Shown piece after piece: positions 18,469-26,861 of a DNA stretch of 37,285 nt (its first letter is position 1; each line of letters begins with the position of its first letter). Source of the stretch: Deltaproteobacteria bacterium (GTDB lineage Bacteria > SAR324 > XYD2-FULL-50-16); contig JABHWU010000116.1 in NCBI GenBank assembly GCA_018657625.1, forward strand, positions 1 through 37,285. Reading direction: 5' to 3'. The notes under the pieces were generated by a model. That model saw only the letters and a program-made list of their open reading frames with translations. It ran no database searches and had not been told where the DNA came from. A program made the position numbers and the translations under genes.

Positions 18469-19914
18469 ATGACAAGATTATTTAATAGATTTAAAGCAAT
18501 TGGAATGAGAAAACTAACTAGAATTTCATGGACTTTATGTATGGTTTGTCTTAGTACACTTTCCACGGTTTTGGAGGTGTCCGGGGGACCAACCATCATC
18601 CGAGACAATCGTATATTTGATTTGGCTACCACACCAACACTGGGGCGAGGTTATTCAATTTCAACCAATTCGTTTCAATCCACCTGCATGAAGTCTATCA
18701 AAATCACAGAACCATCCTATGATTTTGATTATACCTTTGAGTCTCTGGAAAAAGAAGATACTGAACAAAGCTCTTCAACAACCGGAACCACTGCTGATAT
18801 CAGTTTTTTGGCTTTTGACATGAAAACCCAGCAGACCTCAACTGAGGTTGAAGGTAAAAGGATGTATTACCATAATGTTAAGGTGGAAATTAATATGCAT
18901 ACTTATTATGCTTCTATTAACGAAAGCTCAACCCAGCTGGGTGATTCTGCTAAAACATTACTATTGAATAACGACATTCCCGGGTTTTTTCATAGCTGTG
19001 GTTCTTATTATGTTCGTTCTATTGGCAGAACCGCTAAATTTACCTCTGTTTTTACCTACCTGGATGAAAGTACAGAAAAAAATGAAGCCTTTGAATTCCA
19101 ACTTGAATTAGCCATTACCGGTTTTGGTGGCGCCTTGGCAAAGGTTTTAAGCCAGGAAACTACCCCTGCTTTTGCCTTAAATATCAAAGATTCATTTGAT
19201 TCCATGGCTAGAAAACAGAAGTTGACGATTACAACTAAGGCCTGGGGATTGGGTAAAAATCAAAATGCAACATTGATTGCCTATGATTTAACAACATACA
19301 AAGCTGCTATTAAAGAAGCCTTTATTTCCATGCAGAACCCGAGTACCGGGAGAGTATCCACCATGGAAGTGATTCCCTGGGTGGAAAACGCCAGCTTTCA
19401 AAATTTTATTAATCTTGAAGAAGATACCGATAACGATACCGGTGAGCGCCTATTGTTATTCGAAAAGAAAATGATTTTAAATCTCAATGCTGAGTTCTTG
19501 GCACAAATTGGCCGGACAGATCGGAATTTAATGGATATCTATTATAAAGCTATGATATGTCGGCAGATCATTGATTCCAGTTGGAAACGCGGTGGACAGC
19601 TTTTACCGGGAATGGAAAAGGCACTGTTACAAAATAATAAAAATGTTTCGACCATTCCTATTCAGGATTTAGAGAACGAATTAACACCGGAAAAAATTGA
19701 TAACCTTCTGGTGGAAGAAGATAGGTTTATGTACGGCGAAGATGGACAAAGCGGGGCTCGTGCCTGTATGCGAGAAATTATGAATCGCGGTATCTTTAAA
19801 GTTAGCTGGAGAGATATTCCTATTTGTAAAGCATTAAGGACTAAGTTTTCAATCACAATTAATCAAATTATTGATAATTATTGCATGCCTCAAGTGGCTA
19901 AATCTAAAAAGTAA
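18469..19914 (+). CDS. secreted MACPF-like family protein (paralog 8)
   Basis: 481 residues from the ATG at 18469. An in-frame ATG at 18505 gives a cleaner signal peptide (MRKLTRISW...) and may be the true start; neither has a strong ribosome site. Cleavage is expected before GPTIIRDNR. Core motifs: LGRGYSIST, QSTCMKS, EPSYDFDYTF, YYASINESSTQLG, HSCGSYYVRSIGR (C177), WGLGKNQ, IPWVEN, YYKAMICRQ, ACMRE, PICKA and NYCMPQ. Insert 1 is short and Ser/Thr-rich; insert 2 is short and contains GFGGALAKVL. One of the more compact members. The Cache gene starts 26 bases after its stop, in the same direction. Confidence 0.85.
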   Translation: MTRLFNRFKAIGMRKLTRISWTLCMVCLSTLSTVLEVSGGPTIIRDNRIFDLATTPTLGRGYSISTNSFQSTCMKSIKITEPSYDFDYTFESLEKEDTEQSSSTTGTTADISFLAFDMKTQQTSTEVEGKRMYYHNVKVEINMHTYYASINESSTQLGDSAKTLLLNNDIPGFFHSCGSYYVRSIGRTAKFTSVFTYLDESTEKNEAFEFQLELAITGFGGALAKVLSQETTPAFALNIKDSFDSMARKQKLTITTKAWGLGKNQNATLIAYDLTTYKAAIKEAFISMQNPSTGRVSTMEVIPWVENASFQNFINLEEDTDNDTGERLLLFEKKMILNLNAEFLAQIGRTDRNLMDIYYKAMICRQIIDSSWKRGGQLLPGMEKALLQNNKNVSTIPIQDLENELTPEKIDNLLVEEDRFMYGEDGQSGARACMREIMNRGIFKVSWRDIPICKALRTKFSITINQIIDNYCMPQVAKSKK

Positions 19915-19940
19915 TTCCGGGAATCAAAGGAGAATTTAAT

Positions 19941-20420
19941 ATGAGAAGGTTGTTCACCTTATTGATAATACTATTTGTTTCTTCCAATATCGCCTTTGCA
20001 CGATATAATCCTAAGTATGACAAGTACATTACCAAAGAAGACATGGCGAACTTTGTCAAAGAAGGTGTGGCTTTTGCCAAAATTTATGGCAAAGAATCAG
20101 CCTTAAGGGAATATATTGACAAAAAGGGGTTATTTAATCGAGGTGAACTCTACATTTATGCCTATGATTTAAATTGTATCGTTCTATCACATGGCGCCAG
20201 CCCAAAATTGATTGGTAAAGATTTGTCAATGCTTCAGGATACCAACGGCACAAAAATTATAAAAAGTATGGTTGATAAAATAAAAAAAGATGGCAAAGGC
20301 TGGCTAAGATTTTACTGGTTTCACCCAAAAACCAAAATGATAACTCCTAAGCTGGGATATTTTGAAATTGTTGAAGATGACTGGTGGATTGGGTCAGGTA
20401 TTTACACAAACACCCAATAA
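19941..20420 (+). CDS. secreted single-Cache-domain protein
   Basis: 159 residues, with a strong AAAGGAGA site at 19926-19933. A signal peptide (about 1-20, ending AFA) is followed by one Cache domain of the sCache_2 kind. Its pattern is helix, then ALREYIDKKGLF, GELYIYAYDLNCIVLSHG, an LIGKDL loop, GWLRFYWFHPKT and WWIGSGIYT. Known: Cache domains are extracytoplasmic sensors of small molecules, usually fused to chemoreceptors or kinases. Here there is no membrane segment or output domain, so this is a free periplasmic binding protein or it works through a partner. It lies inside the MACPF-like gene run, between paralogs 8 and 9, and is probably co-transcribed. That position suggests ligand sensing linked to the exported proteins, which is inference only. 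Confidence 0.85.
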   Translation: MRRLFTLLIILFVSSNIAFARYNPKYDKYITKEDMANFVKEGVAFAKIYGKESALREYIDKKGLFNRGELYIYAYDLNCIVLSHGASPKLIGKDLSMLQDTNGTKIIKSMVDKIKKDGKGWLRFYWFHPKTKMITPKLGYFEIVEDDWWIGSGIYTNTQ

Positions 20421-20488
20421 AACACTCTCGCTCAATTATCACTAATCAGCGATTGAACAAACAGAAAAGGGAAAAACGGTTTTAATTA

Positions 20489-21904
20489 ATGATGGGTAAA
20501 ATTGGTTTTATAGTACTTCTGTTTTTCATTCTATCGATTCACTCCACTCAAGCCACTCCTACTATTATCCAGGACCAAAGAGTATCTAATATCGGTGCCA
20601 CTCCGATCCTGGGACGGGGTTATTCTATTTCCACCAATAGTTATCAGTCAAATTGCTTCTCTAAAATCGAACAAACTTCCCCCTCATACGATTTTGTGTA
20701 TCAGTTTACCCCAAAGACAGCTTTCCTCAAAGAGGGCACTGATGAAAATACTGGTTTAAACAATACATTGCATCAGATGGCAACGGATGCTTTTAAACAG
20801 AAGATATTTAAGTCCAACAATGATTCAGACAAAAAAACAAAAAAAATTATCGTCAGTATCCAGTTAAATTCTTATTATGCCTCACTGGATGAAAGTCAGG
20901 CTGCGCTCAGTGCCTCAGCAGCAGCCTTGATTAAAAACAGAGACTTACCAGCTTTTTTTAGCAGTTGTGGTTCTTATTATATCAAGTCCATGATGCGAAA
21001 CGCTGTTTTTTTGGCTGAATTTAAATTTGAATCTTTCGATTCCGATTCTGATTTAAGTTTTGTCAATTTATTGGAATCCAGTATAAAAAGCTTCAATCCC
21101 ACCCCGGTTAACCGAAGTAATCCTGCATTAAAAACCGAACAGAATCTCAATCATTTCTCGCAGACAGCAAAAAAAAGAAGATTGACAATTTTTGTAGCAG
21201 CCTTTGGTCTCGGATTCAAAAAAAAAGTTTCCCTAATATCCCATGATATTGAATCATTTAAAACGGCTATCAGGAATGCCTTTATCCTGATGCAAAATCC
21301 AAATACGGGTAAGGTGACTGCGATAGAGGTCATTCCCTGGGTTGAAAACACAGAATTTCAATCACTCTTATATGCAAATGAACAAAAAAATACGCCCCAA
21401 TATGAAAAAAAATATAATATCAGCATGAATGCAGGATTATTAGCCGAAATTGATCGGGTAGACCGGGGTCTCCTGGATACTTACTATAAGGCAAAAATAT
21501 GTCGCCAATATATCGATGATAATTGGAAACAGATCGAGGGAAACCAAATGGAATTGAAACCGGTCTATAAAAATCGTTACCTTATGAACAATTACGATAA
21601 TAATTCCAGCATTCAATTATCCTCTTTTGATAAGTATTTAACAAAAGAGACCATTGAGTCATTGTATCAGAAACATCAACAGGTTATCTATGGCACCAAC
21701 AAGCAACAAGGAGCCCGGAAATGTATATCAGAGCTCCATAAAGTAGGACTGGATCAAAAAAACTTCCGCGATCTAGAGCCATGCAATGACATCGAAAAAC
21801 AGTTAATTAATTTCAATTTTCCTATCATTGATGATTATTGTATGCCGATACTTTTTGATGCCCGGAGCGTTCCAAAGACGATTTCAACAATTAGCAGCTA
21901 TTGA
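20489..21904 (+). CDS. secreted MACPF-like family protein (paralog 9)
   Basis: 471 residues; ATG at 20489, with a second in-frame ATG immediately after, and no close ribosome site. The signal peptide is cleaved after TQA, leaving TPTIIQDQR instead of GPTIIRD. Core motifs are LGRGYSIST, QSNCFSK, SPSYDFVYQF, YYASLDESQAALS, SSCGSYYIKSMMR (C160), AFGLG, IPWVEN, YYKAKICRQ, KCISE, EPCND and DYCMPI. It deviates in that IGR becomes MMR and the lysine-for-arginine change sits next to the CGSYY motif. It is the last gene of the likely operon, 68 bases after the Cache gene, and converges with pyruvate kinase on the other strand. No clear terminator is visible between them. Confidence 0.84.
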   Translation: MMGKIGFIVLLFFILSIHSTQATPTIIQDQRVSNIGATPILGRGYSISTNSYQSNCFSKIEQTSPSYDFVYQFTPKTAFLKEGTDENTGLNNTLHQMATDAFKQKIFKSNNDSDKKTKKIIVSIQLNSYYASLDESQAALSASAAALIKNRDLPAFFSSCGSYYIKSMMRNAVFLAEFKFESFDSDSDLSFVNLLESSIKSFNPTPVNRSNPALKTEQNLNHFSQTAKKRRLTIFVAAFGLGFKKKVSLISHDIESFKTAIRNAFILMQNPNTGKVTAIEVIPWVENTEFQSLLYANEQKNTPQYEKKYNISMNAGLLAEIDRVDRGLLDTYYKAKICRQYIDDNWKQIEGNQMELKPVYKNRYLMNNYDNNSSIQLSSFDKYLTKETIESLYQKHQQVIYGTNKQQGARKCISELHKVGLDQKNFRDLEPCNDIEKQLINFNFPIIDDYCMPILFDARSVPKTISTISSY

Positions 21905-21989
21905 AATCGATTAATTCCCTTACAGCATCGGAAAAGGATTACCAAAAAAAAGTCCATCAAGTTAAATGATAAGATATTGTTATTCCATC

Positions 21990-23447
21990 TTACGAGTTTA
22001 ATAATTCATTAACAGGAAAAATAGAAATCATATTATTATGGTGGGTGTCTAAATCTAAAAAGTTCCCGGTCACAATAATCTTCTCGTCATCATCTAAAAA
22101 ACTTTCTTTACAACAGGCCTGCACTACAAGTTTAATTTTTTCGGTGGTACTGGTAGCGTTTCTAATTTCAGGAATTAACATTGGTTCCAACCCCCACAAT
22201 AAACGCATCTCCCTGACCGTTCTAATATTGCTGGAGGCACCAATAATCGGTAACATGGGTCGGTATTTAGAAATCATACGTGCCGAATGGCCACTCTGAG
22301 TGACACATAATACCTTCCCTTTTTTATATGTTATATCTTTAAATTCTTTACAGGCAGAGTATACCAGATGACCGATGATTTCAGTAGTTGTTTCATGTTC
22401 GGAGTCAAACTCATCCGGATCCCGATATTTCATCATCGCTTCTGATCTTTTGATAATATTTTCCATAATCGTAACTGCATTTTCCGGGTATTTCCCCGAA
22501 GCCGTCTCTGCACTTAACATCACAGCATCGGCCCCATCCATAATCGCATTAAAAACATCCGATACTTCTGCCCGGGTGGGAACTGGGGCATTGATCATTG
22601 ACTCAAGCATTTGAGTAGCAACAATAACCGGTTTACCCTCAACATTGCACTTTCTTACTATTTCTTTTTGGGCCGGGACTACTTCCTGGGGTGGTATTTC
22701 CACTCCCAAATCACCCCTGGCAACCATGATTCCATCGGAGGCTTTTAAGATAGCGTCAAAATTTTCCAGAGCAAAAGGCCTTTCAATTTTTGAGATTAGT
22801 TTAATCCGGTCATTCCCATTATCAGTCAGAATTTTACGAATCATATTAACATCACTGGCTTCACTTACAAAAGATATGGCAACATACTCAGGATCCAGTT
22901 CTGCAATCAGTTTTAAATCAATAACATCTTTTTCGGTGGGCACTTTTTGTGACAATTCTGATGAGGGTAAATTGACCCCTTTTCGCGAAGAAATATTGCC
23001 TCCGGCCAGAATATCACAATGAATGTCTTTACCAGTAATTGACGTTACTTTCAGACAAACAATACCATCATTAATATAAATCAGTTCTCCGACTTTAATT
23101 TCTAATTCTAAACCGGGATAAGTAATGGTAATCTTTTGCTCATCTCCGGTCACGTCATCAGTCGTCACAATAATTGAATCACCGGATCTTAATAAAACCC
23201 CTCCTTCTTTAACCATTCCAATTCTAATTTTCGGTCCCTGAATATCACATAAAATCGCTAAATGATCATCAGTCTCCCGAACCAATTTAAAAAGATCAAT
23301 TTTATCCTGGGCTGATCCATGGGAAAAATTAATACGAGTACAGTCCATCCCGATTTCAGCCAGTTTTAATATATGTTCCGAAGTGTTGGTCGTCGGGCCC
23401 AAGGTGCAGACTATTTTTGACTTTGTAATTGATTTCAATAGTGCCAT
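21990..23447 (-). CDS. pyk: pyruvate kinase
   Basis: 485 residues, normal for the enzyme (phosphoenolpyruvate + ADP to pyruvate + ATP, last step of glycolysis, cytoplasmic). Clear family motifs in order: KIVCTLGP near the N-terminus, CTRINFSHG, CDIQGPKIR, the B-domain, ISKIERPFALENFD (active-site lysine region), IMVARGDLGVEIP, VIVATQMLESM and DAVMLSAETASGKYP, followed by the C-terminal domain. An AAGGGA ribosome site lies upstream of the start. It is a housekeeping gene on the strand opposite the family genes on both sides, so it separates paralog 10 from the main operon. Nothing unusual is seen in its active site. Confidence 0.97.
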   Translation of the reverse strand: MALLKSITKSKIVCTLGPTTNTSEHILKLAEIGMDCTRINFSHGSAQDKIDLFKLVRETDDHLAILCDIQGPKIRIGMVKEGGVLLRSGDSIIVTTDDVTGDEQKITITYPGLELEIKVGELIYINDGIVCLKVTSITGKDIHCDILAGGNISSRKGVNLPSSELSQKVPTEKDVIDLKLIAELDPEYVAISFVSEASDVNMIRKILTDNGNDRIKLISKIERPFALENFDAILKASDGIMVARGDLGVEIPPQEVVPAQKEIVRKCNVEGKPVIVATQMLESMINAPVPTRAEVSDVFNAIMDGADAVMLSAETASGKYPENAVTIMENIIKRSEAMMKYRDPDEFDSEHETTTEIIGHLVYSACKEFKDITYKKGKVLCVTQSGHSARMISKYRPMLPIIGASSNIRTVREMRLLWGLEPMLIPEIRNATSTTEKIKLVVQACCKESFLDDDEKIIVTGNFLDLDTHHNNMISIFPVNELLNS

Positions 23448-23955
23448 AATTTTTCCCTTGATTTATATTTGGTAGTATCCGCTTTCTAAGTTATTGAAGG
23501 CTTTATACCATGATACCCGTGAAAGTGCATCTTCTTATTTCACTTTTTAGAAAATGGAGTAATGTTCAGATAAAGAGAAATTTTAAGACTTAAAATATGG
23601 AATATATTAACTTTTAGTCTAAAATTTCATAATGATTACCTATAATAGAAACCAAGCCAGAATGTGAGCAAATAATCAATATAAACAAGGGGTCAATTTG
23701 GCCAAATATTTTTGAGTGGTTAAAACCAGCAATTAGCGATCAGCCGAACACATATTTTTTCATAAAGAGATGCCTTTTACCTTTTAACACCCTTTTTTAT
23801 TGGCTAGTCCAAGAATTAATTAGAAATAAAACTTGAACATTATTTAAAAACCGTTTATGACTAAACAAAACAATAATAGGCAACTTTGCAACATCCCAGT
23901 ATGTGTAATGGTAAATAACTACGGTTTTTCAACCAAATAAAGCAGGAGAAACAAC
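23448..23955. other. divergent intergenic region between pyk and paralog 10
   Basis: 508 AT-rich bases with no ORF. They must hold the pyk promoter (minus strand) and that of paralog 10. TTGAAC at 23833 and TATGAC 17 bases later form a weak plus-strand promoter candidate. AGGAGA at 23944-23949 is the ribosome site of paralog 10. Confidence 0.4.
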
Positions 23956-25704
23956 ATGATTTATTTTAAAAAAGTGATTCTACTATTGGCTATTTTTTTA
24001 CCGATGGTGATGTTTCAAGCCTTGCATTCAGGCCCCACTGTAATTCAGGATGATCGGGTAACAAACCTGACAACGACGCCTGTTTTGGGAAGAGGGTATT
24101 CCATTTCAACCAATACTTTCCAATCGACCTGCCTACAGAATATCGTAATGACCGAACCCTCTTACGATTTTTCCTATTTGTTTCAGGAAATGGATGAATA
24201 TGTAGAGGAGAGCAGTAGAGAGACCGACACCTTAACGAAACTGGCGCCTAAGTCTTTTAAAGAGTTTGTGGATAAAAAAAACTATCAATATCATTCGCAA
24301 TGGGGCAATCAAGGAAGATATGATGTGAACGTTGATGATACAACGACTACCACCGAAACGGAAACCCAGAAAAAAAGTGGATTGGAAGAGGTCGATAAAA
24401 CAACCAAAACCAAAACCAAGATGATTATCGGTAAAATCGATCTGCATTCTTATTATGCATCGGTTGACGAAAGTGCCTCCAAAATCAGTGACTCCGCCAG
24501 TAAACTTCTGACTGGAAATGATATTCCCGCTTTTTTCAGTAGCTGTGGATCGTACTATATTCGTTCCATTACTCGAAAAGCCCAATTTATTTCGGTTTTT
24601 GAATTTGAATCGGTAAGTGAAGAGGAAGATCGAACATTCGTATATAACCTGGAAACAGAACTGAAAAGTTTTCGGAAAAGAGTCGTTGATGTTGATTGGC
24701 AATACAAAAGTGGATATAGCAATTATGCTAGTGCCGGTAACTATTCATATGAACAAAACCAGACCTTACGAGATGAAACCCAACTGGTCGGCGAGGGTTT
24801 AAAAGACACCTTTTCTAAAGATGCGACCAGTCGCAGCCTGACGATTACCGCAACAGCTTTCGGTCTTGGAAAAAACAAAAAAGCTTCTCTGATTTCATAT
24901 GATATTGAAACATTCAAAGCTGCTATCAAAGATGCTTTTCTTTCCATGCAAAATCCCAGGACAGGAAAAGTAGATTCCATTGAAGTGATACCCTGGGTGG
25001 AAAATACCGAATTTCAGTCTCTCGTTAAATTGGAAGAAGCTGTTGATCCGGCAGAAATCAAAAAATCATTTCCAGCGGCGTCATTAATAACGAGTTTGGT
25101 AGAGGAGGATTCAAGCAGCACAAGCACAGACGAAGAAAAGCCCAAAATGTTGTTGCTTTACGAAAAGAAAATGATCCTGAACATAAACGCTGAATTTCTG
25201 GCGGAATTAAACCGCACCGATCGCGCAATGCTGAATCTCTATTATAAAGCAAAACTCTGTCGTAAAAATATCGATTCCAGATGGGTGAAAAGAGGAAATA
25301 AAGGGGAAGCACCCGAAGTGAGTCCTCGCTATACAGAACGATATCTCATGAACAATCGATATCCGGATACCGGAGTAAGACTGGTGGATTTTAATAACTA
25401 CTTAACCCAAGCTCGCGTAGATGGCTTGCTGGCCGAACATCGCAAGTATGTATATGGTGGCGGCGATTGGGGCAAAGGGGCACGTTCCTGCATGAACAAT
25501 TTAATGCAGCCTAAAGCCATTTTTACAATAAACTATCGGGATTTTAAGGACTGCCAGACCTTGGAGGAGAATCTAGGTCAAATCGAGGAATCCATAGTAG
25601 AAAACCACTGTATGCCCCGATTGTTTGACAAATGGAATGATCCCAAAGAGGTTGATTCTCTAACGGATGAAGCACAAATTCAAGAACAAACGCCTGAAGG
25701 ATAA
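23956..25704 (+). CDS. secreted MACPF-like family protein, longest single-domain member (paralog 10)
   Basis: 582 residues. The signal peptide ends near ALHS, leaving GPTVIQDDR. Core motifs: LGRGYSIST, QSTCLQN, EPSYDFSYLF, SYYASVDESASKIS, SSCGSYYIRSITR (C197), AFGLGKNK, IPWVEN, YYKAKLCRK, SCMNN, KDCQT and NHCMPR, with an acidic tail of about 25 residues after the last cysteine. Insert 1 is about 85 residues, rich in Thr/Glu/Lys. Insert 2 is Tyr/Asn/Ser-rich (YASAGNYSYEQN). Insert 3 after IPWVEN is Ser/Thr/Glu-rich. It stands alone with its own ribosome site and terminator, apart from the operon. Codon use looks like that of the other members. Confidence 0.85.
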   Translation: MIYFKKVILLLAIFLPMVMFQALHSGPTVIQDDRVTNLTTTPVLGRGYSISTNTFQSTCLQNIVMTEPSYDFSYLFQEMDEYVEESSRETDTLTKLAPKSFKEFVDKKNYQYHSQWGNQGRYDVNVDDTTTTTETETQKKSGLEEVDKTTKTKTKMIIGKIDLHSYYASVDESASKISDSASKLLTGNDIPAFFSSCGSYYIRSITRKAQFISVFEFESVSEEEDRTFVYNLETELKSFRKRVVDVDWQYKSGYSNYASAGNYSYEQNQTLRDETQLVGEGLKDTFSKDATSRSLTITATAFGLGKNKKASLISYDIETFKAAIKDAFLSMQNPRTGKVDSIEVIPWVENTEFQSLVKLEEAVDPAEIKKSFPAASLITSLVEEDSSSTSTDEEKPKMLLLYEKKMILNINAEFLAELNRTDRAMLNLYYKAKLCRKNIDSRWVKRGNKGEAPEVSPRYTERYLMNNRYPDTGVRLVDFNNYLTQARVDGLLAEHRKYVYGGGDWGKGARSCMNNLMQPKAIFTINYRDFKDCQTLEENLGQIEESIVENHCMPRLFDKWNDPKEVDSLTDEAQIQEQTPEG

Positions 25705-25754
25705 TTTCCGCTATTTATTAAAATAGAAAGTCCTGATGTAATATCTCACTGTTT

Positions 25755-25786
25755 GACGGGCAAATTCAACAGCCCGTCTTTTCTTT
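25755..25786 (+). terminator. rho-independent terminator after paralog 10
   Basis: GACGGGC (25755-25761) pairs with GCCCGTC (25772-25778) across a 10-nt loop, with a T-rich run to 25786. Confidence 0.85.
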
Positions 25787-25855
25787 AGTTCTCCAAATAC
25801 TTCGATTTTGAGCACTCACAAACCACCAGTTCTCCAGCTATTTTTCCCACAAAAA

Positions 25856-26308
25856 CTAACTGATTCTTAGAAAATCACCGATATCCTGACGCATTTCATT
25901 TAATTTACGCTTAATTCTTTCTCTTTCCGCTTCTAAACTAAGACGATAGGAAAGGCTTCCAACTTCAAGCCCTAATTTTTTCCCGGCTTCAAAATATTGA
26001 CTCACTTCGGATTTCAATTTTTTCCCATTGGCAAAAACAGAAGCGCTTAAAATATTTAAAATGAAGATCAATCGTTCCAGATCATCTACATGTAACTTTA
26101 CTAATTTTGGGATGGTTTTAGATTTCAGCAAACTGGCAATTTCAGCAAGTGTTTCATGGGGTTCATTTTCAAGGTAACTTTTAAAAACCCTTTTTAAAAA
26201 CTTAATCTGATTTTCTTCAACCTGACCATCGGAAACAATTATACTAACTACGGCTTTAACCAGCCAATTTTGTTCTTCAGGTGACAGGCCTGATATTTTT
26301 TTTATCAT
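25856..26308 (-). CDS. TerB-like helical protein
   Basis: 150 residues, all predicted helical. The segment VVSIIVSDGQVEENQIKFLK matches the start of TerB-like domains, where an acidic D-G turn between helices is typical. The C-terminus is a charged helix (about 120-145) that may form a coiled coil. No signal peptide or membrane segment, so cytoplasmic. TerB domains occur in tellurite-resistance and stress operons and in unrelated signalling proteins, so no specific role follows. No ter genes are nearby. Assignment is by pattern and is moderate. Confidence 0.6.
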   Translation of the reverse strand: MIKKISGLSPEEQNWLVKAVVSIIVSDGQVEENQIKFLKRVFKSYLENEPHETLAEIASLLKSKTIPKLVKLHVDDLERLIFILNILSASVFANGKKLKSEVSQYFEAGKKLGLEVGSLSYRLSLEAERERIKRKLNEMRQDIGDFLRIS

Positions 26309-26612
26309 ATCTACCTCATCATAGTGTTTACTGAATTTTGAATGGAAATATAATGGTTTGCGAGCACATTGAATACTAAAATAATCATCAAAACATAGAA
26401 AGTATTAGAAAAAGAGTGCTTTGAACATACAGTTACTATACGAAGTCTGTGAGCTGAAAGTATATTTTGATTAGCTGGTTAAAAGGTCTCTGAAAGAATA
26501 CTTAAGATTAATTTATCTATTGAATAAGAATAGATAGCTTGTCAGTTTCTGAAAAAATTGTGAACTAAGATTTAGTTACATCAATTAATAAATAAAATTA
26601 GTTTCGACCCTC
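26309..26612. other. intergenic, nothing recognised
   Basis: About 300 AT-rich bases between the TerB-like gene (minus) and the small ORF (plus); the promoters of both should lie here. No convincing hexamer pair or repeat is seen. Confidence 0.4.
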
Positions 26613-26625
26613 AAAAGGTAATATC

Positions 26626-26733
26626 ATGTCAAAAAAAAATGGTTCTGTTTTTAACACCATTAAACGATATTTAGAAAAAATTAATTATAGTCGTTTAAAA
26701 TATGAATGGAATGAATTAAATGAATGGCGATAA
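26626..26733 (+). CDS. small ORF, 35 residues, unknown
   Basis: An ATG with a good ribosome site (AAAAGG at 26613-26618, seven bases ahead) opens a 35-residue frame starting MSKKNGSVFNTIKRYLEKIN and ending in a Trp-containing ELNEWR. It is basic at the N-terminus and could be an amphipathic helix. A strong hairpin terminator follows about 50 bases later. Ribosome site plus terminator make it more credible than a chance ORF, though 35 codons alone prove nothing. No family is recognised. Confidence 0.45.
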   Translation: MSKKNGSVFNTIKRYLEKINYSRLKYEWNELNEWR

Positions 26734-26785
26734 GAGAATTTAACCATAATTTTCATTTTTACTGCTTTAAAGTTCTCCTTCACCG

Positions 26786-26838
26786 GAATAGAAGATGCAG
26801 ACAAATCTTTGTCTTTGTCTTCTATTCTGCGTATCTTT
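26786..26838. terminator. probable bidirectional terminator between small ORF and rsgA
   Basis: A 10-bp stem (26786-26795 with 26818-26827) continues inward as a 7-bp stem (26799-26805 with 26808-26814), with a short T run at 26834-26838. It lies between two convergent genes. Confidence 0.7.
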
Positions 26839-26861
26839 TTAGTATAAATACCAGATTTTTT

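Noticed and set aside
21960..22000. Terminator between paralog 9 and pyk
   Set aside because: Only a six-base TAAGAT/ATCTTA pair with no T run.
22045..23022. Plus-strand ORFs across pyruvate kinase
   Set aside because: Antisense to a clear housekeeping enzyme.
24232..24702. 156-codon minus-strand ORF inside paralog 10
   Set aside because: Antisense to a well-conserved family gene; it follows the codon pattern of the plus strand and shows no family motif.
1..25704. Toxin-delivery or phage-tail system
   Set aside because: No sheath, tube, baseplate, secretion ATPase or immunity-type genes are visible; only the end of the collagen-like protein is tail-like.
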